From Terriglobales bacterium (GTDB lineage: Bacteria; Acidobacteriota; Terriglobia; Terriglobales; Acidobacteriaceae): a DNA stretch of 64,000 bases. The DNA lies in the NCBI GenBank assembly GCA_015654835.1, contig JAATGG010000205.1, positions 1 to 64,000 on the forward strand. The letters run 5' to 3'. The notes beneath the pieces are model-generated. The model saw nothing but the letters and a program-made list of their open reading frames with translations, did no database searches and was not told the DNA's origin. Shown piece after piece: positions 19,347-28,504 of this stretch (its first letter is position 1; each line of letters opens with the position of its first letter). A program made the position numbers and the translations under genes.

Positions 19347-19757
19347 ATGCCGATTGAGATGCAAGGGCTGGCACCGCTGCTGCAAGTGTTCGATATGCCC
19401 ACGTCGATCCAGTTTTACCGGGATGTGCTGGGATTCGAGGTAACTCAGAGGTCCAAGGCGTTGTCGGACAATCCCGACGATGTGAACTGGGCCATGTTGC
19501 GGCTGAACGACGCCATCCTGATGCTGAATACGGCTTATGAGCCGGAATCCCGGCCACCCACGCCGGATGCGGCGCGGTTCGCCGGGCACGCGGACACGGG
19601 ACTCTATTTCGGCTGTCCGGATGTGGATGGAGCTTACCGGTTTCTACTGGGCAAGGGCCTGGACGTGAGGGAGCCGGCGATTGCTCCTTATGGCATGAAA
19701 CAACTCCATGTGACCGATCCAGACCGATACCGCCTTTGCCTGCAATGGCCGGCTTGA
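19347..19757 (+). CDS. VOC/glyoxalase family protein
   Basis: DMPTSIQFYRDVLGFEVTQRS...GLYFGCPDVDGAYRFLLGKGLDV...VTDPDRYRLCLQW. Confidence 0.9.
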   Translation: MPIEMQGLAPLLQVFDMPTSIQFYRDVLGFEVTQRSKALSDNPDDVNWAMLRLNDAILMLNTAYEPESRPPTPDAARFAGHADTGLYFGCPDVDGAYRFLLGKGLDVREPAIAPYGMKQLHVTDPDRYRLCLQWPA

Positions 19758-19768
19758 GCCCCAGGCGC

Positions 19769-20152
19769 TCAGGGTTCGCGCAGGCCGGTATGCAGATAGG
19801 CAAGCAGCGCCGCCATCTGGTCGTCGGTAAAGCGGCCGGCGAAGGACGTCATCATGCCTCTGCCTGCCAGGACTACGTGCCGGACTTCGGCGTTGGTCGC
19901 GGGCGCTCCACTCGGCAATTTGGAGTTTTTGAAGACGGAGTGCAGATCCGGGGGAACCTTTTTGAGGGCGAGGTCGTTGTCGCGATGGCAATGGGCGCAA
20001 CGGACGGCATAGAGATGCTCGCCTTCTGCCTCCTGCGGCGTGAGGGGCGGCTCGGAATGGCATCCGGCAAGAGCGATGGCTGTGGCCACGGAGAAAACGG
20101 CCGTGGCCCATCGCAGCAGGTGTGGACTGACAGGAACGTCGATCGGTTTCAT
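19769..20152 (-). CDS. c-type cytochrome
   Basis: AVRCAHCHRDNDLALKKVPPDLH (CxxCH), signal/lipobox-like N-terminus (IALAGCHSEP). Confidence 0.88.
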   Translation of the reverse strand: MKPIDVPVSPHLLRWATAVFSVATAIALAGCHSEPPLTPQEAEGEHLYAVRCAHCHRDNDLALKKVPPDLHSVFKNSKLPSGAPATNAEVRHVVLAGRGMMTSFAGRFTDDQMAALLAYLHTGLREP

Positions 20153-20246
20153 CCTTTTCCATTCCGGCTCGTTGCTTGAGGACTCGATGCTTGAGGAACG
20201 AACCGGGAGTCTCCGCGCCGCAGCCCTGCCCCGGCGCGGGATGTGC

Positions 20247-21005
20247 CTAGCCCAACTGGGAGGTGGCCTTGACCTTGATGCCGTCGGAGAAGCGGGAACT
20301 TACATAATCCCAATTGAGCACTTGGAAGAAGGCTTTGACGTATTCGACGCGGCGATTTTGATACTTGAGATAGTAGGCGTGTTCCCAGACGTCCACACCC
20401 AGAACGGGGACATGGCCGGCGGTCAGGGGGGTGTCCTGATTGGGAGTGGTTTCGATGGCGACACTGCTGTCGGGCAGCTTGACGAGCCATGCCCAGCCAC
20501 TGCCAAAGACGCTCAAGGAGGCGGCGGTCAGCTTGTCCTGGAAGACGGCCAAGGAGCCGAACTTGGTATCGATGGCCTTGGCCAATTCGCCGACGGGCGC
20601 GGTGCCTCCCTTACCCAAGGTCGGCCACCAGAAGGAGTGATTGGCGTGACCTCCACCATTGTTGCGAACCGCGGCGTGGGCAGACTCGGGGACGGCTGCG
20701 GGATTGGTGACCAGCTCTTCAAGCGTCTTGCCGGCCAGCTCGGGGTGCGCGGCGATGGCGGCGTTGAGGTTGGTGACATAGGCCTGATGATGTTTGTCGT
20801 GATGCAGGTGCATGGTTTCCGCGTCGAAGAAAGGCTCCAAAGCGTCGTAGGCATAGGGCAAAGGCGGCAGCTTAAACGGTCCCGCAGGGGGAGCGGGCGT
20901 GGCAGCGGTTTGCCCGCTGGAGAAACCCTCGGCCACAAGGGTCTCGGTCAATAGCAAGGCGGTTGCCGCGCCACCGAGGTGCTTGATTGCAGTACGCCGA
21001 TCCAT
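20247..21005 (-). CDS. Superoxide dismutase (Fe/Mn) with N-terminal export signal
   Basis: PFKLPPLPYAYDALEPFFDAETMHLHHDKHHQAYVTNLN, DVWEHAYYLKYQNRRVEYV; N-terminus MDRRTAIKHLGGAATALLLTETLVAEG. Confidence 0.95.
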   Translation of the reverse strand: MDRRTAIKHLGGAATALLLTETLVAEGFSSGQTAATPAPPAGPFKLPPLPYAYDALEPFFDAETMHLHHDKHHQAYVTNLNAAIAAHPELAGKTLEELVTNPAAVPESAHAAVRNNGGGHANHSFWWPTLGKGGTAPVGELAKAIDTKFGSLAVFQDKLTAASLSVFGSGWAWLVKLPDSSVAIETTPNQDTPLTAGHVPVLGVDVWEHAYYLKYQNRRVEYVKAFFQVLNWDYVSSRFSDGIKVKATSQLG

Positions 21006-21115
21006 CATATTTTGAACGACCTCCATGCTTTCGATGTATGAGGGGGGAGAAAGTCTGCGAAGAATTGGTGATGAGGGGGAATGTCAGGGGGGAGACGCGG
21101 GCTTAACAGCCGCCT

Positions 21116-22501
21116 TCATTCGCCGGGGATTCTGCCCGGCTCTTCGTTTATGTGTCCGTGGATTCCATGTATCCAGGTTGAGATGTCGTCTATGACTTGC
21201 ACTGCTACGTGACTCGGCTTTTGATAGTCGGCTGGCGTGCCGAGTCCGGGGCCTGCGGAACTGCTGGGCATAAAGAGGTGAAAGAGTCCCGGATAGACCT
21301 TGAAGCTCACTTCCGGTTTGCCCGAAAGTGCGTTCTTCCAACCGCTAAAGTCCGCCTCCGTCACTTGGTAGTCGCGATCTCCGCGCAGGATGAGCATGGG
21401 GACCTTCAGTTGTGCGGCGATTTGGGCGGGGGGATGATCTCGCAGGTCAAGGAAATAGGCCCCGGAGATTGGGGAACCAAGAATATTCAGCTTGGTGTCG
21501 GGGGCTAGATTGGGGTTCTCAATCTCCGTGGCCGACTGCTCCGCATCGTCAATTTGTTTCTGCGCCTCGGGACCGATGTTACCTTGGAGGCCGGCAACGT
21601 ATTTAAGCTGCTCAACGAGCGTCCGCTCAAAGGGGCGCGTACCGCCAGCCAGAATTATGAGGCCAGCTATCCCAGCGTCGCCCTGCGCGATCCTCGGCGC
21701 AAGCGTGCCTCCCAGGCTGTGCCCAAGCACGAAGATGCGGCGGGGATCGATCGCAGGCTGTTTCGACAGAAGTGCCGCTGCGGCCCGAGCGTCGATAACC
21801 GTCTCTTCGTTGACCGTAAACTCCGTAGGGAGTTCCTTGGCATACTGCAGCGTTCGCTTGTTGTAGCGGACGACGGCGATATTCCGACTGGCGAGCCCCC
21901 ATGCAATGTCTTTGAAAGGCTTGTTGGCGAGGATGGTTTCGTCCTGATCCTGAGGGCCGGACCCGGCGACCAGCACAACAGCCGGAAATGGTCCGATGCC
22001 GTTGGGCAGCGTCAACGTGCCGGATAGCAACCACGGCGCATCGCCGACGGTGATCGGCTGTTCGTGAAAGCTGGAGGGGTCGGCAAACGGCGGAGGAGTC
22101 CACGATACGGCAGGCTGCAACGGCAGAAAAAACAATCCGGCGACTCGGCCGCTCGAATCAAAGACCCATTTGATATTGAGCGTCGCCTTCTCGAACTTTG
22201 AAGTCACTAGAACGACGCGATAGCCCTGCACCTCTTGACTATGGGTGGTCTCAACCGATTGAAAAGCACCCGCCTGTCCGATCAGCCCGTCCCAGACCTC
22301 CGCCAGCTTCATGGCCGGCATCGCCGAGGTCATTGCTGGATCGAACTGCTTCACAACGGGACCGAATTGCCGCGCAGCCAACTGCCTGGTTAGATCTTTG
22401 GCTGTGTCTTCGAGATTGGGCGTAGCTTGCGGCGACGCAAACATGACCGCACCATATGCAACAGCACAGAGCAGAACGAACGCACTTCTGAGCGTCTTCA
22501 T
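21116..22501 (-). CDS. Alpha/beta hydrolase with N-terminal DUF3887-like domain, secreted
   Basis: FPAVVLVAGSGPQDQDETI; IFVLGHSLGGTLAPRIA; LRGDRDYQV. Confidence 0.85.
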   Translation of the reverse strand: MKTLRSAFVLLCAVAYGAVMFASPQATPNLEDTAKDLTRQLAARQFGPVVKQFDPAMTSAMPAMKLAEVWDGLIGQAGAFQSVETTHSQEVQGYRVVLVTSKFEKATLNIKWVFDSSGRVAGLFFLPLQPAVSWTPPPFADPSSFHEQPITVGDAPWLLSGTLTLPNGIGPFPAVVLVAGSGPQDQDETILANKPFKDIAWGLASRNIAVVRYNKRTLQYAKELPTEFTVNEETVIDARAAAALLSKQPAIDPRRIFVLGHSLGGTLAPRIAQGDAGIAGLIILAGGTRPFERTLVEQLKYVAGLQGNIGPEAQKQIDDAEQSATEIENPNLAPDTKLNILGSPISGAYFLDLRDHPPAQIAAQLKVPMLILRGDRDYQVTEADFSGWKNALSGKPEVSFKVYPGLFHLFMPSSSAGPGLGTPADYQKPSHVAVQVIDDISTWIHGIHGHINEEPGRIPGE

Positions 22502-22609
22502 TGGAAGTTATCTCTCCACGCAGAGTGCCATTGGAGCTATTTTTCTTGACCTGGAGTTACGGCACATTGCGAATATTTCTACGCTACTCCCAACAGCCGA
22601 TCAGGTAGG

Positions 22610-22641
22610 TGCAATTTCATAAATATGCAATTTCATAAATA
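22610..22641. repeat. Perfect tandem duplication of 16 bp (TGCAATTTCATAAATA x2)
   Basis: Direct reading. Confidence 0.95.
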
Positions 22642-22813
22642 TTTGGATTGCGGCTTTGCGGACGGTCAGGCTCATGGGCAAGAATGTACCATGAATCCGT
22701 TGGCGATCATGCAGGGTATGTCGGGGACGCTGCAGTATCCTTGGCCGCTGATCTTGGCCGTTGCCCAGCGAACGGCTGGATGAACCGAGATTCTTCCCAC
22801 TCACGAGGCATCG

Positions 22814-23245
22814 ATGACAGCAATCAGCGAAAATCTAACGCCGATGGCCCATGCGGCGCAGAACCACTGCTTTGGCTGCGGCCAGGCAAATCCGACGGGG
22901 CTGCAACTGGAGTTTCTGCTGGCTGCCGACGAATCGGTGGTCTGCCTGGTGTCGGTGGCAGGCGCGTTCCAGGGACCTACCGGGTATGTGCACGGCGGCA
23001 TCATTGCCACCATGCTGGACGAGACGATGAGCAAGGCCGTGCGCGCCCACGGCTTGACGGCGATGACGCGGCACATGGAGGTCGATTACCGGAGGCCGGT
23101 TCCATCCGACACGCCGATCCGCATCGAAGGGCGCCTGCTGCGCAGCGAAGGCCGGAAGCATTGGACGGAAGCCAGAATTCTCGATGCCGGGGGGACAGCG
23201 CTGGCGCTTGGGAAAGGGCTGTTTATCGAGGTCCGGCCACGCTAG
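22814..23245 (+). CDS. PaaI-like hotdog thioesterase
   Basis: NHCFGCGQANPTGLQLEF; GYVHGGIIATMLDETMSKAVRA. Confidence 0.88.
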   Translation: MTAISENLTPMAHAAQNHCFGCGQANPTGLQLEFLLAADESVVCLVSVAGAFQGPTGYVHGGIIATMLDETMSKAVRAHGLTAMTRHMEVDYRRPVPSDTPIRIEGRLLRSEGRKHWTEARILDAGGTALALGKGLFIEVRPR

Positions 23246-23312
23246 AGAGCATTTTCGGAATACACGTAAATTGCTATAGAGGCTCAGGAAGAGGTTCCGC
23301 TCAAGAAAGAAA

Positions 23313-23350
23313 GCCCCACCGCGCAACGCTGTCGGCGCACGCGGTGGGGC
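23313..23350 (-). terminator. Rho-independent terminator of the flagellar operon
   Basis: GCCCCACCGCG...CGCGGTGGGGC with TTTCTTTCTT following on the minus strand. Confidence 0.8.
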
Positions 23351-23404
23351 AAGTCGATCAAGGGCTTTTGTCCGGCTAGGCCGGATCGCTTTCAGGACTC
23401 AGGC

Positions 23405-24946
23405 TTAGTGGATCATGTTGATCGTTTCCTGGGTCACGGTATCGAAGGTGGTGACTGCCTTGGAGTTGGCCTCAAAGGCGCGCTGGGCGACGATCAGGTT
23501 GGAAAATTCCTGTGAGATGTTGACGTTGGAGGCTTCTGTCTGGCCGCCCTCAACCAAACCGCGGCCCCCTGTGCCCGCCACACCTGTGGAAGCATTGCCG
23601 GAAGCATTGGTCGCCTTATATTCGCTCGATCCCATGTCTTGCAGGCCCTGCTCGTTGTTCACGGTGGCAACCGCCAACTGGCCGATGGCCTGGGTCTGGC
23701 CGTTGGAGTAGCTGGCCAGGATGGTGCCGTCGGAACCGATGGTGAAGCTGTTGTTGTATTCGCCAGCCGGGAATCCATTCTGATCCTGGCCGGATTGGGC
23801 GGATGCGGCTACCGTCTGGCTGACGGTGCTGGAGCCGTTCGCGCCGTATAGATTCCAGGTCAGGTTCATCGGCGCCGCGCCATCGGAGAGGCCCGTGAAG
23901 CTGATGCCGCTCAAATTGCCTGAGGGGCTAACCAAATTGCCTGTTGAATCGAAGGTCAGCGTGCCCGAGGCATTGCTTGTGGACGCTGCATCCTGAATCA
24001 CGGTGCCGCTGGTCGCCGTAGCACCGGTAATCGTCAAAACGCCGCCTACAGAGGTGACTGTTACTGCGTTCGCACCGGTTGTTGCAATGCCGGCAGCCGA
24101 CAAGGCGCTATTCAGGGCCGTGGCATAGTTGTCTAGGCTCTCCCCTGGGGTGAAGGAGGGGACAGCCGTCGTCGCTGTGCCTCCGGCCGTTGCCGGCCCG
24201 GTGATGACGAGACTCGAACTTTTATCGACCGATCCGCCGGTGCCAAAGTCATAACTGACGGTGCTGGGTACGGTGCCGGCCGCGGACATGATGGGGGAGA
24301 CGGTTTGCGGCAGGGTGATGTTATAGCTCCACGTATTCGCCGCCGTCTTGCTGTAGGTGATGGTGGCATCGTAGGAGTTGCCCAGCGAGTCATAGACTTT
24401 AATGGTGCTCTGCGGGGAAGTCGCGCCGATTGCGTCGTTGGAGTTGAGGTTTTGCGTCGCGCTAAAAGTCGTAGTGGCGGATGGCATCATCACCTGTCCT
24501 GTAGGAAGGACGATGTCAGACAAGGTTCCGCTGGTGTTGATGACTCCATTGACACCCGGGTACCCCATCACAGCCTGCCCGTTGGCGCTTTGCAGGACAC
24601 CGCTGCTGCTCACCGTAAAGTTGCCGTTGCGGGTCAGGAATTCCTGTCCGCCGCCGCCATCCAATACAAAGAAGCCTGTTCCGTTGAGAGCCGCGTCAGA
24701 GTATACGCCGGCGACGATACTGCCGTTGGTGAAGTCCGTGGTGTTGGAGGCAACCTGCACGCCCGTGCCTACCTGAATAGGATCGCCCGATCCGGAGGAA
24801 CCCAACTCCTGCGCAAGCAGATCGCTGAAGGTCGTCGTCTGCGCCTTGTAGCCAGTGGTATTCATGTTGGACAGGTTGTTGGCGATGGTATTCAGCGCCG
24901 TCGAGTCGGCGTTAAGACCACTCAGGGGAATGTCGAAACTTGGCAT
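23405..24946 (-). CDS. flgE: Flagellar hook protein FlgE
   Basis: MPSFDIPLSGLNADSTALNTIANNLSNMNTTGYKAQTTTFSDLL; C-terminal NISQEFSNLIVAQRAFEANSKAVTTFD. Confidence 0.95.
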   Translation of the reverse strand: MPSFDIPLSGLNADSTALNTIANNLSNMNTTGYKAQTTTFSDLLAQELGSSGSGDPIQVGTGVQVASNTTDFTNGSIVAGVYSDAALNGTGFFVLDGGGGQEFLTRNGNFTVSSSGVLQSANGQAVMGYPGVNGVINTSGTLSDIVLPTGQVMMPSATTTFSATQNLNSNDAIGATSPQSTIKVYDSLGNSYDATITYSKTAANTWSYNITLPQTVSPIMSAAGTVPSTVSYDFGTGGSVDKSSSLVITGPATAGGTATTAVPSFTPGESLDNYATALNSALSAAGIATTGANAVTVTSVGGVLTITGATATSGTVIQDAASTSNASGTLTFDSTGNLVSPSGNLSGISFTGLSDGAAPMNLTWNLYGANGSSTVSQTVAASAQSGQDQNGFPAGEYNNSFTIGSDGTILASYSNGQTQAIGQLAVATVNNEQGLQDMGSSEYKATNASGNASTGVAGTGGRGLVEGGQTEASNVNISQEFSNLIVAQRAFEANSKAVTTFDTVTQETINMIH

Positions 24947-25039
24947 CGTGAATCTCCTCTTAGGTTAGGCACAGGCCTTGACGCCCGGCAGGTGAATAAA
25001 CTTGGTCGACCGAGATGCGGTGCGCCGGATATCCGGGGT

Positions 25040-25543
25040 CTAGGTTGAGTGGTGCCGTCCATTGAGGGCTTCGGCTACGGCGTGCGCCGCGGGCTTGCCT
25101 TCAGGAATGCTGAGATTGCCGGGAGCTTGTCGAATGGCAGCCGAAGTTCCGGCTCCCTGGCTGGCGGAAGAAACCTGGGGCGTCGCGCCGATATCGGCCA
25201 CGCCGTTCACCGACGCATTGATCGGACTTTTCACGGAACTGGCGTCAGGAGAAGCGCTCACTGCCGTCAATGCCGTCGACAGAGTCTGGTTGATGCTGAT
25301 CAACTGTTCCAGGCTGTTGACCTGGACCAACTGGTTGATGTACTCGTTGGGGTCGGTGTCCGCGGTGGGATCCTGGTTTTGCATCTCGGTCACCAGTAGG
25401 GTAAGAAAATCGTTGGCCGAGATGACGGCCGTGTCGTCGCTGGCGCTGCCGGCCGCGGCGGCCATCGGGCTCGCCGTCTTGCCCGTAGACGTTTGCGCTT
25501 GTGCCAAATGCTGGCTGAAGAGTCCTGCTGCTGCCGCTGCCAT
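25040..25543 (-). CDS. flgD: Flagellar hook assembly protein FlgD
   Basis: ANDFLTLLVTEMQNQDPTADTDPNEYINQLVQVNSLEQLISINQTL. Confidence 0.92.
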   Translation of the reverse strand: MAAAAAGLFSQHLAQAQTSTGKTASPMAAAAGSASDDTAVISANDFLTLLVTEMQNQDPTADTDPNEYINQLVQVNSLEQLISINQTLSTALTAVSASPDASSVKSPINASVNGVADIGATPQVSSASQGAGTSAAIRQAPGNLSIPEGKPAAHAVAEALNGRHHST

Positions 25544-25636
25544 TTTGCCTCCCTGATCTCTTTCTTTCCGGTCCCACTGCGGTCCGGCTTGTTCCTGCGT
25601 TGTGGTGCCTGTTTGCCGCTCAGGCCCGTTCGCTGC

Positions 25637-27922
25637 TTAGGCCATCACGGAAATGTGAACGCCGCCCGTCACCGCCACAGATTCGTGTTGAACGGTTGGC
25701 GACGAGACCGCAGAGATGGGCACGCTTGCCTGTGCACCGATTCCCTGCCCTGTGCTGCGTCCATCATTTTGGTTGGAGTTTTGATTGGAACCTTGCTGCA
25801 TATTCTGGCTTGCGCCCTGGCCCATCGCCTGTTCCGCCACGTGAGCTTCCGGAGCCGCCACCGTCACGTTCTCTACCGGCTTGTGATGTTCGGCCAGATA
25901 GGCATTCAATCCGTCCAGTTGCCCTCCCAGTGTCTGAGCCGCGTCGGCCGATTCCGGCACGAGAGAGGCGTGGATGGTGCCTCCGGAAGAATCAGCGCGC
26001 ACGCCAACCCAGCCCAGCGTCGGGTCGTGAAATCCCGCTTCGGCCTGCTGCGCTCCAGCATGAACCCAGGTCGGAGTAGCTGTTCCCGGTTCCGAATCGA
26101 GCGCCGCAAAGGTGTCGCGGACCGTAGGCGCGCCGGTCGAGGAACCGTCCGCCTGATTGCCAGCAAGAGTGGCCGGGCCATGCTGACCGGCCAGGTCGCG
26201 CGCGAAGGTGAAGCTGCCGTCCTGGGCTGCGGCCACGGCTTGTCCGCCCCCGGCCTGCTCGCCGAGGACGTGGCTCCCAGACTGCCCCGCGCCTGCCGAG
26301 CCGGCGACATGACTCACGCGCGCCACGTCTCCCGCCGCGGTGCGGAGATTTGCTTTTTCCGGCACGGCGGGCGCTGCCGACAGGTGCGGATCTGCCTGGG
26401 CCACGCCGGCGGCTGCGGAGGGAGCATCGGACGCCAGAGCCGCCATGGACGTTGTGGCCGCAGTCCCGGTTCCCGGAAGCGGCGGCTGGCCTGGAGTTGT
26501 GGCTGTCGCTTGCGAAGAGGCATCGGCCGGGGCGCGCAGGCTGCCGGGCGCAACGGCGTGGCTGCTGGAGGAGGCCGACGGGCTGGCGGGCGTCGAGGTG
26601 TCCGCTTTGTCGTCTGCCGCCGTGGAAGCTACATTTGCGGCACGGAGGTTCGCCGAGGACGAATGTGCGGGCAAGACCGCAGTCTCCCTCTTGCCTGCCG
26701 GCTCCTGAACCGCCGTGCGGGAAGCTGCGTCCGTGGGGATGTTGGGTTCGGGACTTAGAGACTCCGCATGACCGGAATCCGTGTGGCCGGCGTTCGAGGT
26801 CGCCTGGGAGCGCAAATGGCCGCCGGTTTCCTGTAAGGCCTGGACCCCCGTTCCGGCCGCCGTGCGGGCATCGGCCGCCTTGGTGCCGGCTGTGCTCAAG
26901 GCGGCCGCTTGGCCGGGCAGAGCCGCTACGGGTGTCGAATTCGAAAGGACCGCACTGGCCGCCGCGCTGCCCTTTGCACCGGGCAGAGCGCTTTTCTCTT
27001 GTGCAGACTGGGTTCCCGGTTCGCGAACCGTGCCGAGGCCGGTGGACGCCTTTGCGCCGCCAGGATTCTCCAGAGAGGCCGCGGCAGACCGGGCACCCAA
27101 TTGGGCCAGATTGGTTTCGGCCAATCCGGGCTTAGCCAGGGCCATTTGAGGCAACGCCGTTTTGCCCAGTGCCGCGCCGAGACCTGAGGCGCTCGCCGAC
27201 AGCGTCTCTTGCGCTGGAGCCGATGGAGGGGCAGCCGATGGTTGTACCGGCGCGGGCTGCACGGCAGTCACCGGAGCGTGCGCGGCCGATGGGATTGCCG
27301 AGGCAGGCAAAGCGGTCTCGGACGATATCTTTTTACCGGAATCCGCCTTGTGGGTGCCCCGGGTATGCTCCGCCGGCCGGGCATCCGCCGTTGCCGCGGT
27401 CTTTGACCCCGGACTTTCTATAGATTGCTTGCCCGATAGCGCTGCCGAGGTCTTCCAGGCCGGTAGGGCCGTATTGACGCCGGCATGAGCCGAAGTTGTT
27501 GCGGTATCGGTTACGGGCGTTCCCGGGAACAGCCCGCGACCCCACTCGACTGCCTGCGTTGCTGTCCCCGAGGAGGCAGCGGCGGGCACGGTTCCGGCAG
27601 TCTCGCTGGAGGCGCTCAAATCGCTTCCGCCGTCTTCGGTTGCGTCCGGCCCGAGGCCATCCGATTCGGCATTCAGAGAAATCAGGAGCGATTGCAAGCC
27701 AGATCGAAAACTATCCGCACTGGACCCCGTCGAGCCCTCGGTCGGAGAGGCGGTGTTATCCGAAGTGGCGCGACTTGCGCCGACCAACGATTGCGTCGGC
27801 ATGAGGTTCTGGCCGGATACCATGCCGATCCCGGTTCCAAAACCAGTCCCGGTTCCAAATTCGCTTCCCTGCACAGCAATCATGCGAGAGATAAGAGCAG
27901 ATTGTGTGCCAAAGATGGACAA
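25637..27922 (-). CDS. fliK: Flagellar hook-length control protein (FliK-like), Ala/Ser-rich
   Basis: Position in operon; low-complexity N-terminal region; C-terminal 'LGWVGVRADSSGGTIHASLVPESADAAQTLGGQLDGLNAYLAEHHKPVENVTV'. Confidence 0.8.
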   Translation of the reverse strand: MSIFGTQSALISRMIAVQGSEFGTGTGFGTGIGMVSGQNLMPTQSLVGASRATSDNTASPTEGSTGSSADSFRSGLQSLLISLNAESDGLGPDATEDGGSDLSASSETAGTVPAAASSGTATQAVEWGRGLFPGTPVTDTATTSAHAGVNTALPAWKTSAALSGKQSIESPGSKTAATADARPAEHTRGTHKADSGKKISSETALPASAIPSAAHAPVTAVQPAPVQPSAAPPSAPAQETLSASASGLGAALGKTALPQMALAKPGLAETNLAQLGARSAAASLENPGGAKASTGLGTVREPGTQSAQEKSALPGAKGSAAASAVLSNSTPVAALPGQAAALSTAGTKAADARTAAGTGVQALQETGGHLRSQATSNAGHTDSGHAESLSPEPNIPTDAASRTAVQEPAGKRETAVLPAHSSSANLRAANVASTAADDKADTSTPASPSASSSSHAVAPGSLRAPADASSQATATTPGQPPLPGTGTAATTSMAALASDAPSAAAGVAQADPHLSAAPAVPEKANLRTAAGDVARVSHVAGSAGAGQSGSHVLGEQAGGGQAVAAAQDGSFTFARDLAGQHGPATLAGNQADGSSTGAPTVRDTFAALDSEPGTATPTWVHAGAQQAEAGFHDPTLGWVGVRADSSGGTIHASLVPESADAAQTLGGQLDGLNAYLAEHHKPVENVTVAAPEAHVAEQAMGQGASQNMQQGSNQNSNQNDGRSTGQGIGAQASVPISAVSSPTVQHESVAVTGGVHISVMA

Positions 27923-28003
27923 GCAGGGTTAGAGCATTGTCACGAATGGGCCGCGTAACCCCCAGATTCGGGTGCAGATCCGGGCGGTTGGATGAAGAGC
28001 GTC

Positions 28004-28501
28004 TTAGAATTCCCCGGTAGAACCGTTTTCGGATGGCTGGTCAGGGCGGGGGCGGGCCGATTCCACTTCCTTTTGATGGAGCCGCGAACTGTACCAATCA
28101 TCGAGAGATCTCTGGCCGCTGCGGTTCGCTTCTATGGCGTCCTGGGCCTCGGTTGCCTGGATCAACGTCTCGGCCTGGCGGCGCTCAATCCGCTTGGCGA
28201 GGAACTGTTCGCGCAGAGCGGCGGCTTCGGTCTCCTGCGAAACGATTCGCGGAGCGAGAACCAGGGCAAAGCGCTGCGCTGCGCGCGTCTCTTCGAGGCC
28301 GGCGAGACGATCCGGCAACTCGCCGGTGTGGACACTGGCCTCAAACAGCCGACGTCCCTGGCGATCGCGCTCGCCGGTGGAGTCGAGCGCGTCTTTGAGA
28401 CGGTTCAGCTCACCCATGGAAGATTCGAGCGCCTGCCGGCACTGTTCTTCCTCCAACTCGCGGATGCGAAGCAAACGCCGCAGAGCACGGGAGACGGCCA
28501 T
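28004..28501 (-). CDS. fliJ: Flagellar export protein FliJ-like coiled coil
   Basis: Coiled-coil protein directly downstream of fliI in the flagellar operon. Confidence 0.75.
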   Translation of the reverse strand: MAVSRALRRLLRIRELEEEQCRQALESSMGELNRLKDALDSTGERDRQGRRLFEASVHTGELPDRLAGLEETRAAQRFALVLAPRIVSQETEAAALREQFLAKRIERRQAETLIQATEAQDAIEANRSGQRSLDDWYSSRLHQKEVESARPRPDQPSENGSTGEF

Positions 28502-28504
28502 GGC

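Noticed and set aside
22648-23379. 243-aa plus-strand ORF overlapping the thioesterase
   Set aside because: The nested 22814-23245 frame has clear hotdog thioesterase motifs; the longer frame has no recognisable domain.
26300-27920. Many long overlapping ORFs on both strands in the fliK region
   Set aside because: Produced by Ala/Ser/Gly-rich low-complexity coding sequence; operon context supports fliK.
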